From: Muricauda sp. MAR_2010_75
GTDB taxonomy: Bacteria > Bacteroidota > Bacteroidia > Flavobacteriales > Flavobacteriaceae
Assembly: GCF_000745185.1 (NCBI RefSeq)
Contig: NZ_JQNJ01000001.1
Location: forward strand, 3,392,501-3,456,500
DNA: 64,000 bases
Direction: 5' to 3'
In this document: one piece after another, positions 54,660 to 63,881 of the stretch
Numbering within the stretch: the stretch's first letter is position 1
Layout: every line of letters begins with the position of its first letter
Translations under genes and position numbers: made by a program
Notes under the pieces: model-generated
What the model saw: the letters and a program-made list of their open reading frames with translations, nothing else
What the model was told of the DNA's origin: nothing
Database searches by the model: none

Positions 54660-55387
54660 CGGGGCAGTTGTTTTAGGCGTTGAAAAGTGAGGAACAAGAA
54701 GAGGAGCGTCATCGAAATAAAATACACCAAATCTCGAGTGTCGATAATTCCACGTGCTATGCTATCAAAATGCGATTTTGCACCTATACTTTGAATCATT
54801 TGCTGTGTCTCACCATCCAAAAACAACGAAGAAACCGCATCAAATCCGTTGAACACCAAAAAGCACAATAAAATGCCTACTAAAAAAGCAATGATTTGGT
54901 TATCCGATAGGGTAGAAGCAAATAGGCCGATGGCGGTATAAGTTGAAATCAAAAATAAGAGACCAAAATAGGAGCCGAGAACCATTCCGAGGTCGTAATT
55001 CCCTGCAATCATTCCCAGACTGGAAATGGCAAACACGTAGACAATGGTTGGAATGACAGCGATGATGCAAAGCAGCGCAGCACCCCAAAATTTGCCCAAC
55101 ACCAATTTCCAAACGGAGATGGGTTTGATGAGCAACAATTCCAACGTTCCCATTTTACGTTCTTCGGAAAAACTTTTCATGGTGATGGCCGGAACCAAAA
55201 AGATGAAAATCCAAGGAGCGAGCAAAAAGAAATTGCCCAAATCGGCAAAACCGTAGTCAAATATGTTGTACTCGCCTCGAAAGACCCACAAAAAAAGACC
55301 GTTGAGCAACAAAAAGGCTCCAACGATCAAATACCCAATGGGCGATGTGAAAAAAGACCGTACCTCTCTCTTAAAAATAGCGAACAT
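54656..55387 (-). CDS. gldF: Gliding motility ABC-transporter permease GldF
   Basis: A 243-residue ABC-2 type permease with six membrane helices. It starts MFAIFKREVRSFFTSPIGYLI, the family hallmark, and carries ITMKSFSEERKMGTLELLLIKPIS, the cytoplasmic coupling segment of ABC-2 permeases. It pairs with GldG (4-base overlap). Its presence marks the window as Flavobacteriia-like. Confidence 0.94.
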   Translation of the reverse strand: MFAIFKREVRSFFTSPIGYLIVGAFLLLNGLFLWVFRGEYNIFDYGFADLGNFFLLAPWIFIFLVPAITMKSFSEERKMGTLELLLIKPISVWKLVLGKFWGAALLCIIAVIPTIVYVFAISSLGMIAGNYDLGMVLGSYFGLLFLISTYTAIGLFASTLSDNQIIAFLVGILLCFLVFNGFDAVSSLFLDGETQQMIQSIGAKSHFDSIARGIIDTRDLVYFISMTLLFLFLTFQRLKQLPR

Positions 55388-55427
55388 TAAGATTATTTAA
55401 TTGAACTTTTATATTTTAAAAATTAAG

Positions 55428-55928
55428 TTAGAATTCCTTTTGATGCCTAACACAAAACCAATTTGGCTCGCAACCAGTAACCTCACATCCACCAAGTTTG
55501 ATCTTGCCCTTTTTCATTTTTCTCATTAATTTTTTACCGGGAAGTCCATAAATAATTGGGATAACATTTTTAGATGAACCATCTATCGGACATTTATTTG
55601 AGTCTGTAAACTGATAGCAAGGTCCTGAGGGAAGACCTAAATCAATATGTAAATCAGAATTCTTTTTCAATACTACATTTTTAATAGTATCCTTTCCATA
55701 ACCAACAAATTCAACAATTATATCATATTTGCCTTGATTCAAACCAGATAATTCAAAATTACCATCATAATCAGCTTGAGTTCCAATTTCGCTGCCACTT
55801 ATTAAAACTGTGGCTCCTGGTAAGGCGGATGAATCCAATTTAAAGAAGACTTTTCCGCTAACACTGCTGTTTTGGGCACAAAGCTTCATTACCAACATGA
55901 AAAACAAAAGAAGTATAGTATTTTTCAT
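55428..55928 (-). CDS. Secreted carboxypeptidase-regulatory domain fused to a zinc-ribbon-like tail
   Basis: A 166-residue protein with a signal peptide (KNTILLLFFMLVMKLCAQ). Residues about 22-95 form a CarboxypepD_reg beta-sandwich (VSGKVFFKLDSSALPGATVLI, GNFELSGLNQGKYDIIVEFVGY). The tail reads KCPIDGSSKNVIPIIYGLPG, then KIKLGGCEVTGCEPNWFCVRH, a Cys-rich pattern I associate with small bacterial metal-binding proteins that have CPxC, IPIxYGxP and LGGC. Joining the two in an exported protein is unusual. The gene is AT-richer than its neighbours. Function unknown. Confidence 0.72.
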   Translation of the reverse strand: MKNTILLLFFMLVMKLCAQNSSVSGKVFFKLDSSALPGATVLISGSEIGTQADYDGNFELSGLNQGKYDIIVEFVGYGKDTIKNVVLKKNSDLHIDLGLPSGPCYQFTDSNKCPIDGSSKNVIPIIYGLPGKKLMRKMKKGKIKLGGCEVTGCEPNWFCVRHQKEF

Positions 55929-55965
55929 TTGATACATTTTCCTTTTATAAAATTAACTGAGGTCA

Positions 55966-56262
55966 CTAATTGGTTGTTTGAACTTTATTGACGCTCCAGG
56001 CTTCAGGTTTTTCGCTGAACAATTGTTTGGTTGTACCCCATACGTCTTTAAAAAAATCTGATGCTCTATATCTTTCCAAATCCGATTCTTTTTCCCAAAA
56101 GCTATACGTAAAAAACACACATGGATTTTTGAGGTCTTGGTACAGCTCTACCATATTACAACCTTCAAACGCCAAGATTCCGTTTTTTGATTCTTTAAAA
56201 ATTTGCTCAAAACTAGGAATATTTTCGGGTTTAAAGGTGAGTTTTACGATGCGTATCAGCAT
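55966..56262 (-). CDS. Antibiotic biosynthesis monooxygenase (ABM) domain protein
   Basis: A 98-residue single-domain protein of the dimeric alpha+beta barrel fold. Typical ABM features: an opening beta-strand (LIRIVKLTF), GCNMVELYQDLKNPCVFFTYSFWEKESDLERYRAS and a final strand. Members include small heme or quinone-acting monooxygenases, but many are of unknown role. It directly follows the SAM-hydrolase gene (no bases between), implying co-translation. Confidence 0.82.
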   Translation of the reverse strand: MLIRIVKLTFKPENIPSFEQIFKESKNGILAFEGCNMVELYQDLKNPCVFFTYSFWEKESDLERYRASDFFKDVWGTTKQLFSEKPEAWSVNKVQTTN

Positions 56263-57093
56263 TTACAGAAAATTTATAGTTACCGTATCCCTATAATTGA
56301 GGCCCAAAAGGGAGGATGCCCCACCCACGGAATTCAAATCACTTTTATAGATGGCCAGCTCAATATAGCCCGCCGAATTGAACAAGGCCAGAGCATCACC
56401 AGGGCCTTTGCGCTGGTTTTTGTCCAAATCAAAATTGATGATGCCATTATAACTGGTGTGGATTTCCTTGATTTTGGTGGTACGCGCGGAAACTTCAAAA
56501 TCCCTTCCATTTCGGTAAGCGTTGAAAAGGCTTCGCTGAATATTGGTCACCACATTTCCATAGTTATCAATGTAGATTACGTTTCCTGAAATGGTCTTTC
56601 CATTATCGATAATTCTGGGCTCAAACTCCCTGAGTTCACGCAACTCATTAAAAGGTCTTCCAATCACCTCCAATTTACCACCTCGGGCAATATGGCAGGC
56701 CACTTGGATGAATACATTCAGCACGGGGAAAGACCCTGAGATAACATTGGGAATCCGGATTTCAACCACTTTTTCTGGTTTCACCTCAGAAGTAATCAAC
56801 GAGATGACCCCACTGTTGGCACTCACAAAATAATGGCCGTCCACCTGCACCACAATATGCTGGTTTTCGGGGGAAAGTTCAGAGTCCACACCCACAATGT
56901 GTACGGTCCCTTCGGGGAAGGAACGGTAGGCATTTTTAAGGATGTAGGCACACTCCTGAATGTTGAATGGGCTTATGGCATGGGAAATATCAACAATGGT
57001 CACATCGGGAAGGTTGCTCAGAATAGTCCCTTTCACGGCACCAACAAAGTGGTCTTTAATTCCAAAATCCGTAGTTAAGGTTATGATTGCCAT
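56263..57093 (-). CDS. S-adenosyl-L-methionine hydroxide adenosyltransferase (DUF62)
   Basis: A 276-residue enzyme that uses water to split SAM into adenosine and methionine. Family motifs are clear: LTTDFGIKDHFVGAVKG at 6-22 with the conserved Asp, AYRSFPEGTVHIVGVDSE, FVSANSGVISL, and YIDNYGNVVTNI. The Asp-His-Arg set expected of hydroxide-type enzymes was not checked residue by residue. It is followed immediately by the ABM gene. Confidence 0.92.
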   Translation of the reverse strand: MAIITLTTDFGIKDHFVGAVKGTILSNLPDVTIVDISHAISPFNIQECAYILKNAYRSFPEGTVHIVGVDSELSPENQHIVVQVDGHYFVSANSGVISLITSEVKPEKVVEIRIPNVISGSFPVLNVFIQVACHIARGGKLEVIGRPFNELRELREFEPRIIDNGKTISGNVIYIDNYGNVVTNIQRSLFNAYRNGRDFEVSARTTKIKEIHTSYNGIINFDLDKNQRKGPGDALALFNSAGYIELAIYKSDLNSVGGASSLLGLNYRDTVTINFL

Positions 57094-57112
57094 GCAATAC
57101 TGTTGATATGTT

Positions 57113-57146
57113 TTTGCCTGCTCAAATTGATTTTTGGTTAAGTTTG
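57113..57146 (+). promoter_or_regulatory. Putative promoter of phoH
   Basis: TTTG (57113-57116), 22 bases, then TAAGTTTG (57139-57146), a full -7 match. It lies in the gap divergent to the SAM-hydrolase gene, 68 bases before the phoH start. Confidence 0.45.
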
Positions 57147-57214
57147 TGAAGTAAAATTACACTAAAAAAGAAGAATACAATCTTCAAGAAATAACATAAA
57201 ATACCCCGCATTTT

Positions 57215-58171
57215 TTGAACGAACTTATCATAGAACTCACGGATATCAGCCCACAGGATTTTTTTGGGCAACACAATGAGAATATTGAACTTCTTAAAAA
57301 ATATTTCCCAAAGCTAAAAATTGTTGCCCGAGGCAGCAAAATTAAAGTGTATGGAGATGAGGAACTCTTGGAAGAGTTTGACAAGCGGTTTGATTTACTC
57401 ACAAGTCAATTTGCCAAGTACAACAAGCTCGATGAAAATATGATTGAGCGCGTGCTGACCAGCAATGGACAAGAAGATACAGCGTCCAAAAGTAGTGGCG
57501 ATGTTTTGGTACATGGGGTCAGCGGACGCTTGATCAAGGCGCAGACCTTGAACCAACGCAGAATGGTGGATGCCTGCAAGGTAGATGATATGGTTTTTGC
57601 CATTGGTCCTGCAGGTACCGGTAAAACCTACACCGGTGTAGCTTTGGCGGTAAAGGCGCTGAAAGAAAAACAGGTACGCAGAATCATTTTAACCCGACCT
57701 GCTGTGGAAGCTGGGGAAAATTTAGGATTTCTTCCTGGGGACCTTAAAGAAAAGCTTGATCCCTACATGCAGCCTCTGTATGATGCCCTGCGGGATATGA
57801 TTCCTGCCGAAAAATTGGCTAAATATATTGAGGACGGTACCATTCAGATTGCGCCAATGGCTTTTATGCGAGGAAGAACGTTGGACAATGCCTTTGTGAT
57901 TTTGGATGAGGCCCAAAACACCACCCATGCTCAAATGAAAATGTTCCTGACCCGGATGGGCAAGAACGCCAAATTTTTATTAACGGGCGACCCTGGCCAA
58001 ATAGATTTGCCAAGACGGGTAATTTCTGGCTTGAAGGAAGCGTTGTTGATTCTTAAAAACGTGGATGGCATCAGCATTATTTATTTGGATGATAAGGATG
58101 TAATCCGTCATAAATTGGTCAAAAAGGTCATCGACGCATACAAAAACATTGAGCACCAAAATCAATTCTAA
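57215..58171 (+). CDS. PhoH family ATPase
   Basis: A 318-residue P-loop protein. An N-terminal KH-like segment ([14 protein letters not shown]) precedes the PhoH ATPase domain with Walker [12 protein letters not shown] near 132, [16 protein letters not shown], Walker [12 protein letters not shown] and [11 protein letters not shown]. The family is linked to RNA metabolism and phosphate or stress response. Translation starts at TTG 57215; no in-frame ATG upstream gives a better start. purC begins 1 base after its stop. Confidence 0.92.
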   Translation: MNELIIELTDISPQDFFGQHNENIELLKKYFPKLKIVARGSKIKVYGDEELLEEFDKRFDLLTSQFAKYNKLDENMIERVLTSNGQEDTASKSSGDVLVHGVSGRLIKAQTLNQRRMVDACKVDDMVFAIGPAGTGKTYTGVALAVKALKEKQVRRIILTRPAVEAGENLGFLPGDLKEKLDPYMQPLYDALRDMIPAEKLAKYIEDGTIQIAPMAFMRGRTLDNAFVILDEAQNTTHAQMKMFLTRMGKNAKFLLTGDPGQIDLPRRVISGLKEALLILKNVDGISIIYLDDKDVIRHKLVKKVIDAYKNIEHQNQF

Positions 58172-58172
58172 G

Positions 58173-59132
58173 ATGGGGCAGAATACGCTTATGGACACGG
58201 ATTTTCATTTTCCGGGCCAAAAATCAATATATAAAGGAAAAGTTAGGGAGGTCTATACCTTGGAAAACGATATTTTGCTAATGGTCGCCACTGACCGGCT
58301 GTCTGCGTTTGACGTGGTCATGCCCAAAGGCATTCCATACAAAGGCCAGATTTTAAATCAGATTGCCACCCAAATGATGCAGGCCACTGAAGATATTGTC
58401 CCCAATTGGTTGATGGCCACGCCAGACCCCAACGTGGCTGTTGGAAAAGCTTGCGAACCTTTCAAGGTTGAAATGGTCATACGTGGATATCTTTCCGGTC
58501 ATGCTGCGCGAGAATATAAGGCTGGTAAACGTATGCTGTGCGGAGAGCCCATGTCCGAAGGAATGAAGGAAAACGACAAATTTCCTGAACCCATTATCAC
58601 TCCGGCCACTAAAGCTGAAAAAGGAGATCACGATGAGGATATTTCCAAAGCGGATATTCTAAAAAGGGGTATCGTTTCCCAAGCGGACTATGAAGTTTTG
58701 GAAAAATATACCAAGGCACTCTTCCAAAGAGGGACCGAAATTGCCGCAAAACGCGGATTGATCTTGGTCGACACCAAATACGAATTTGGGAAAACTAGGG
58801 AAGGTGAAATCGTTTTGATTGATGAAATCCATACTCCGGATTCTTCGCGCTATTTCTATGCCGAAGGTTATGAAGGATTACAGGCCAAAGGTGAGCCCCA
58901 AAAACAATTGTCCAAGGAATTCGTTCGTCAATGGCTGATTTCCAATGGATTCCAAGGTTTGGAAGGGCAGACTGTTCCTGAGATGAGTGATGACTACATT
59001 GCGTCGGTTTCAGAGCGCTATATTGAGCTGTATGAGAGTATTACGGGGGATGAGTTCGTAAAAGCCGATGTTTCCAACATTCATGAGCGAATAGGTGTCA
59101 ACGTTTCAAACTATTTGAACAGTCTTTCTTAA
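58173..59132 (+). CDS. purC: Phosphoribosylaminoimidazolesuccinocarboxamide synthase
   Basis: A 319-residue SAICAR synthetase of purine biosynthesis, joining aspartate to CAIR with ATP. Motifs: [70 protein letters not shown] and [12 protein letters not shown]. The frame is open from 58149, inside phoH, but ATG at 58173 or at 58191 is more likely; 58173 is used because it lies right after the phoH stop. Length fits the roughly 315-residue Bacteroidota form. Confidence 0.95.
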   Translation: MGQNTLMDTDFHFPGQKSIYKGKVREVYTLENDILLMVATDRLSAFDVVMPKGIPYKGQILNQIATQMMQATEDIVPNWLMATPDPNVAVGKACEPFKVEMVIRGYLSGHAAREYKAGKRMLCGEPMSEGMKENDKFPEPIITPATKAEKGDHDEDISKADILKRGIVSQADYEVLEKYTKALFQRGTEIAAKRGLILVDTKYEFGKTREGEIVLIDEIHTPDSSRYFYAEGYEGLQAKGEPQKQLSKEFVRQWLISNGFQGLEGQTVPEMSDDYIASVSERYIELYESITGDEFVKADVSNIHERIGVNVSNYLNSLS

Positions 59133-59155
59133 AATTGTTGCGCTGCCCAATTTTT
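59131..59155 (+). terminator. Weak terminator-like hairpin after purC
   Basis: AAAATTG (59131-59137) and CAATTTT (59148-59154) form a 7-bp AT-rich stem with a 10-base loop and a short T-run. It is a weak candidate. Confidence 0.3.
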
Positions 59156-59204
59156 GATGGTTTTTACTGAGGATTTCATATATTTCTTCAATCAAACCTA
59201 ACAA

Positions 59205-59462
59205 ATGGACACCGACCTTCGCAAAAAGTACTGGAAAGAAAATCTAAAATACCTCTCAATTTTAATCGCAATTTGGTTCCTGGTCTCCTATGGATTTGGA
59301 ATCCTATTGGTCGATGAACTCAACACCATCCGAATAGGCGGCTTTAAACTTGGCTTTTGGTTTGCCCAGCAAGGTTCCATCTATGTTTTCGTAATCCTCA
59401 TTTTTGTATACGTCCGACTTATGAACAAATTGGACAAGAAATACGGCTACAACGTTGATTAG
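59205..59462 (+). CDS. DUF4212 small subunit of a sodium/solute symporter
   Basis: An 85-residue protein with two membrane helices (KYLSILIAIWFLVSYGFGILL and SIYVFVILIFVYVRLM) ending in MNKLDKKYG, the DUF4212 pattern. These small proteins are encoded directly before SSS-family symporters, probably as an accessory subunit. The symporter gene starts 19 bases later. Confidence 0.92.
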   Translation: MDTDLRKKYWKENLKYLSILIAIWFLVSYGFGILLVDELNTIRIGGFKLGFWFAQQGSIYVFVILIFVYVRLMNKLDKKYGYNVD

Positions 59463-59481
59463 CCATCATTAAAACCTAATT

Positions 59482-61197
59482 ATGAGTGATGTTCAAATTT
59501 GGACCTATGTGTTGGTCGCGTTATCATTTGGTCTTTATATAGGAATTGCCATCTGGTCTAGAGCCGGTTCCACCAAAGAGTTTTACGTTGCCGGCGGTGG
59601 CGTTTCCCCATTGGCCAATGGAATGGCTACCGCAGCAGATTGGATGTCGGCAGCCTCTTTTATTTCCATGGCGGGTATTATCTCTTTTGCAGGGTATGAT
59701 GGAGCTGTATATTTAATGGGATGGACAGGAGGCTACGTGCTTTTGGCCTTGTTATTGGCACCTTACCTTAGAAAATTCGGAAAGTTCACCGTACCTGATT
59801 TTATTGGAGAACGTTACTATTCCAAAACAGCCCGGGTTGTAGCGGTTTTTTGTGCCCTTATTGTTTCTTTTACCTACGTAGCGGGTCAAATGCGAGGCGT
59901 GGGTATCGTGTTTTCAAGATATTTGGAGGTTGATATCAACACCGGGGTGGTTATCGGTATGGTGATAGTTTTGTTTTATGCCGTCCTCGGTGGAATGAAA
60001 GGAATCACCTATACCCAAGTAGCGCAATATTGCGTATTGATTTTCGCCTTTATGGTGCCTGCTATATTTATTTCAATTCAGATGACAGGCAACCCCATCC
60101 CACAATTGGGTTTTGGCGACACCTTATCCGATGGTTCTGGAACCTATCTTTTGGATAAATTGGATGGTCTCTCCACCGAACTCGGTTTTGCCGAGTATAC
60201 TTCGGGCTCCAAAAGTACGATTGATGTATTTGCCATTACATTGGCGTTGATGGTGGGTACGGCCGGTTTACCGCACGTAATCGTTCGCTTTTTTACCGTA
60301 AAAAGGGTGCGCGATGCCAGAAAATCAGCTGGTTTGGCATTGTTGTTCATTGCTATTTTGTATACCACGGCACCGGCAGTGGCTGTATTCGCAAGAACAA
60401 ACTTGATTGAAACGGTAAGTGGGAAAGAGTATGATAAAATGCCTGAATGGTTCAGCCGATGGGAAACTACCGGACTCATTGCCCATGAGGATAAAAACGG
60501 TGATGGCGTAATTCAATATGTGGCGGCACCAGAAGTGAACGAACTTACGGTTGACCGGGATATCATGGTGTTGGCCAACCCAGAAATAGCGAATTTGCCT
60601 GCTTGGGTAATTGGTTTAATTGCCGCAGGCGGATTGGCAGCCGCATTGTCAACCGCAGCGGGGTTGTTATTGGTAATTTCCTCCTCTGTATCCCATGACT
60701 TGATCAAAAATGTACTGAATCCTGGCCTTTCCGAACAAGGAGAACTTTGGGCCGCACGGATTTCAGCTGCAGTAGCTGTGGTCATTGCAGGGTATTTTGG
60801 AATCAACCCGCCAGGCTTTGTGGCGGCAGTGGTAGCGCTGGCTTTTGGTCTTGCAGCAGCATCGTTCTTCCCTGCCATTATCTTGGGCATCTTTTATAAA
60901 AAGATGAACAGTCAGGGGGCCATATCTGGAATGGTTGTAGGTCTTTGTCTCATGCTTTTCTATATGTTGAAATTTAAATTTGGAATTTTTGATGGAGGAA
61001 AGGAAGCCGTTGCTAGTTTAAAGGATGACTGGTGGTTTGGCATTTCACCAGAAGGGTTTGGATCCATCGCAATGGTAGTGAACTTTATCGTGGCCATAGT
61101 TGTGAACTCCTTTACCGAAGACCCTCCAGAAGATGTTCAGGAGATTGTGGAAAATATTCGTATTCCAAGCGGGGTAGGAGAGGCTATTGACCATTGA
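59482..61197 (+). CDS. Sodium:solute symporter (SSS family, acetate/monocarboxylate type)
   Basis: A 571-residue carrier with about 13 membrane helices. Family motifs: KEFYVAGGGVSPLANGMATAADWMSAASFISMAGI, GYVLLALLLAPYLRKFGKFTVPDF, GLPHVIVRFFTVK. The hydrophilic insert (LSDGSGTYLLDKLDGLSTELGF) and the DUF4212 partner place it in the VC_2705-like subgroup. With the acetyl-CoA synthetase gene downstream, acetate or another short carboxylate is the likely substrate. This is inference from context. Confidence 0.9.
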   Translation: MSDVQIWTYVLVALSFGLYIGIAIWSRAGSTKEFYVAGGGVSPLANGMATAADWMSAASFISMAGIISFAGYDGAVYLMGWTGGYVLLALLLAPYLRKFGKFTVPDFIGERYYSKTARVVAVFCALIVSFTYVAGQMRGVGIVFSRYLEVDINTGVVIGMVIVLFYAVLGGMKGITYTQVAQYCVLIFAFMVPAIFISIQMTGNPIPQLGFGDTLSDGSGTYLLDKLDGLSTELGFAEYTSGSKSTIDVFAITLALMVGTAGLPHVIVRFFTVKRVRDARKSAGLALLFIAILYTTAPAVAVFARTNLIETVSGKEYDKMPEWFSRWETTGLIAHEDKNGDGVIQYVAAPEVNELTVDRDIMVLANPEIANLPAWVIGLIAAGGLAAALSTAAGLLLVISSSVSHDLIKNVLNPGLSEQGELWAARISAAVAVVIAGYFGINPPGFVAAVVALAFGLAAASFFPAIILGIFYKKMNSQGAISGMVVGLCLMLFYMLKFKFGIFDGGKEAVASLKDDWWFGISPEGFGSIAMVVNFIVAIVVNSFTEDPPEDVQEIVENIRIPSGVGEAIDH

Positions 61198-61260
61198 TAT
61201 CCTCAATTAATTCCCCCCTTTTTCATAATTTTAAGCCTCAATAAAAATTAATTAAACTAG

Positions 61261-63168
61261 ATGAGCAACTACCATATTAAACATTTGGAAGAGTATTTTC
61301 AGGTCTATCGTAAATCCGTGAGAAACCCAGAAGCGTTTTGGGAAGAAGTGGCAGAAGAGCACTTTTTCTGGCGCAAAAGATGGAATTCGGTGTTGGAATG
61401 GGATTTTACAAAGCCTGAAGTCAAATGGTTTGATGGTGCCCAGCTCAATATTACCGAAAACTGCATAGACCGCCATTTACGCAGTCGTGGCGACAAAACC
61501 GCCATTCTTTTTGAGCCCAATGACCCAAACGAAGAAGCGGAGCACATCACCTATAATGAATTGCATGAAAGAGTGTGCAAGTTTGCGAATGTGCTCAAAG
61601 ACCAAGGTGTAGAAAAAGGGGACCGTGTGGTGATTTATTTGCCGATGATTCCTGAATTGGCCATTTCTGTTTTGGCTTGCGCACGGATTGGAGCCATCCA
61701 TTCCGTGGTGTTTGCAGGATTTTCATCCACCGCATTGGCCACCCGAATCAATGATTGTGATGCAAAAATGGTGATTACTTCGGATGGTTCGTACCGAGGT
61801 AGCAAGACCATCGACCTTAAAGGGATTGTAGATGAAGCCTTAAAACAGTGTCCTGGTATTGCCAGTGTCTTGGTTGCCAAACGTACTGGCGAGAAAATTA
61901 ACATGATGGAAGGTCGTGACCATTGGTTAGCCCCTTTACTGGATAAAGCGTATTCGGATTGTGTTCCTGAAATCATGGAAGCGGAAGACCCGCTTTTCAT
62001 TTTATACACCTCGGGTTCCACTGGTCGACCTAAAGGAATGATGCATACCACGGCGGGATACATGGTCTATACGGCGTACACCTTTAAAAATGTGTTCCAA
62101 TACCGTGAAGAAGATATTTATTGGTGTACTGCGGACATTGGCTGGATTACGGGTCACTCCTATATTGTGTATGGACCCTTGGCCAATGGGGCCACTACGG
62201 TAATGTTTGAAGGTGTCCCTTCCTATCCAGATTTTGGTCGGTTTTGGGAGGTGGTGGAAAAACATAAGGTCACCCAGTTTTATACCGCGCCTACCGCTAT
62301 TCGAGCTTTGGCGAAGGAGAATTTGGATTTTGTCACCAAATATGACCTTTCCAGCTTAAAAGTCTTGGGTACAGTCGGTGAGCCCATCAATGAAGAGGCA
62401 TGGCACTGGTACAACGACCATGTGGGTGAGAAAAAATGCCCCATTGTGGATACGTGGTGGCAAACCGAAACAGGGGGTATTTTGATTTCACCCATTCCTT
62501 TTTCAACCCCAACAAAGCCTACCTACGCTACCTTGCCCATGCCTGGGGTACAACCTGCGTTAATGGATGAAAATGGAAAAGAAATCAAAGGAAACCAGGT
62601 AGATGGACGTTTGTGCATAAAATTCCCATGGCCTTCCATAGCCAGAACCATTTGGGGAGACCATCAACGTTACAAAGACACCTATTTTTCTGCTTTTGAA
62701 GGCAAATATTTCACTGGGGATGGCGCTTTACGGGATGAAGTAGGCTATTACCGAATCACGGGAAGGGTAGATGATGTCATAATTGTTTCCGGACATAATT
62801 TGGGTACTGCGCCGATTGAGGATGCCATCAATGAGCACCAGGCTGTAGCAGAATCCGCTATTGTTGGTTTCCCCCATGACGTAAAGGGAAATGCATTGTA
62901 TGGCTATGTTATCTTAAAGGAAACTGGTGAGTCCCGAGATCGTGATAACCTCAAGAAAGAAATCAACCAAATGATTACGGATCATATCGGCCCTATTGCC
63001 AAATTGGATAAGATTCAATTTGTGCCTGGATTGCCCAAAACCCGAAGCGGAAAAATCATGCGCCGGATACTTCGTAAAATTGCATCCAAGGAAACCGATA
63101 ATTTGGGGGACATCTCAACATTGTTGAATCCAGAGGTAGTGGAACAGATAATAGAAGAGAGTTTGTAG
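61261..63168 (+). CDS. acs: Acetyl-CoA synthetase (acetate--CoA ligase)
   Basis: A 635-residue AMP-forming ligase that activates acetate to acetyl-CoA. The phosphate-binding loop is LYTSGSTGRPKGMMH; further adenylation motifs are WWQTETGG, YFTGDGALRDEVGYYRITGRVDDVI and the C-terminal PKTRSGKIMRRILRKIA holding the catalytic and acetylatable Lys. Length and motifs fit Acs rather than propionyl- or fatty-acyl ligases. It follows the symporter gene by 63 bases, forming an uptake-and-activation unit. Confidence 0.95.
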   Translation: MSNYHIKHLEEYFQVYRKSVRNPEAFWEEVAEEHFFWRKRWNSVLEWDFTKPEVKWFDGAQLNITENCIDRHLRSRGDKTAILFEPNDPNEEAEHITYNELHERVCKFANVLKDQGVEKGDRVVIYLPMIPELAISVLACARIGAIHSVVFAGFSSTALATRINDCDAKMVITSDGSYRGSKTIDLKGIVDEALKQCPGIASVLVAKRTGEKINMMEGRDHWLAPLLDKAYSDCVPEIMEAEDPLFILYTSGSTGRPKGMMHTTAGYMVYTAYTFKNVFQYREEDIYWCTADIGWITGHSYIVYGPLANGATTVMFEGVPSYPDFGRFWEVVEKHKVTQFYTAPTAIRALAKENLDFVTKYDLSSLKVLGTVGEPINEEAWHWYNDHVGEKKCPIVDTWWQTETGGILISPIPFSTPTKPTYATLPMPGVQPALMDENGKEIKGNQVDGRLCIKFPWPSIARTIWGDHQRYKDTYFSAFEGKYFTGDGALRDEVGYYRITGRVDDVIIVSGHNLGTAPIEDAINEHQAVAESAIVGFPHDVKGNALYGYVILKETGESRDRDNLKKEINQMITDHIGPIAKLDKIQFVPGLPKTRSGKIMRRILRKIASKETDNLGDISTLLNPEVVEQIIEESL

Positions 63169-63197
63169 GCGCTTTCCTAAATCTTATAGCATATAAC

Positions 63198-63231
63198 AAA
63201 AAAAGACCATCATGTGATGGTCTTTTTTTTT
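63198..63231. terminator. Bidirectional terminator between acs and tRNA-Met
   Basis: AGACCATCA and TGATGGTCT form a perfect stem with a two-base loop, flanked by long A and T runs, so it works for acs on the plus strand and the tRNA on the minus strand. Confidence 0.88.
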
Positions 63232-63232
63232 G

Positions 63233-63306
63233 TAGCGAGAGAGGGACTTGAACCCTCGGCCTCCGGGTTATGAATCCGACGCTCTAACCAGCTGAGCTAC
63301 CTCGCC
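63233..63306 (-). tRNA. tRNA-Met (anticodon CAT)
   Basis: On the minus strand a 74-base cloverleaf: acceptor GGCGAGG pairing with TCTCGCT, D-arm GCTCAGCTGGTTAGAGC, anticodon loop TTCATAA with CAT, T-arm GAGGGTTCAAGTCCCTC and discriminator A. The normal G-pairing acceptor end suggests elongator rather than initiator Met, though a CAT tRNA that becomes lysidine-modified (Ile2) cannot be excluded. CCA is not encoded. Confidence 0.92.
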
Positions 63307-63444
63307 AGAATTCGTTTTAGCGGGTGCAAATATAGAGTTTAATTTTTGCTGAATCAAAATTCAGGATTAATTTATTATTTGATATTTATTTTTTTATCTT
63401 CCCAAATTATATCTATTGTTGAAAAGGATTAATTGCGCGCTATA

Positions 63445-63828
63445 ATGAGTGATAAGGTAAAATTTGAAATTGAATTTGTTATCCAAGCTTCCCCACAGTT
63501 GCTTTACCAATATATTTCCACACCATCCGGTCTATCTGAATGGTATGCCGATAATGTGAATTCCCGAAGTGAGATGTTCACATTTATCTGGGATGGGGCC
63601 GAGGAGCAGGCCAAGATGCTAAAAAGAAAAAGTGATGAGTTTGTAAAATTCACTTGGGTGGATAACGAGGATGATTCGTTTTTTGAAATGCGCATTATTG
63701 TGGATGAAATCACCAAGGATGTTTCCCTCTTCATTACCGATTTTGCAGATGAGGATGAAGTGGATGAGGCCAAAATGCTTTGGCAAAACCAAATTTCAGA
63801 CTTAAAACAAGTCTTGGGATCTACCTAA
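63445..63828 (+). CDS. START-like domain protein (AHSA1/SRPBCC fold)
   Basis: A 127-residue protein of the helix-grip fold. The opening VKFEIEFVIQASPQLLYQYISTPSGLSEWYAD is the usual start of START-like or AHSA1 proteins, followed by strands FTFIWDGAEEQAKM and VKFTWVDNEDDSFFEMRI, and a C-terminal helix LWQNQISDLKQVLGS. Such proteins bind small hydrophobic ligands or act as chaperone partners; the specific role is unknown. ATG at 63445 is used, not the TTG at 63433. Confidence 0.87.
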   Translation: MSDKVKFEIEFVIQASPQLLYQYISTPSGLSEWYADNVNSRSEMFTFIWDGAEEQAKMLKRKSDEFVKFTWVDNEDDSFFEMRIIVDEITKDVSLFITDFADEDEVDEAKMLWQNQISDLKQVLGST

Positions 63829-63856
63829 AGGGATTCTCAACTATACCGTATCTTTG

Positions 63857-63881
63857 ATCCCGATAAAAATCGGGATTTTTT
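63857..63881 (+). terminator. Terminator after the START-like gene
   Basis: ATCCCGAT (63857-63864), loop AAAA, ATCGGGAT (63869-63876), then a T-run. It abuts the ATG of the next gene at 63882. Confidence 0.75.
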
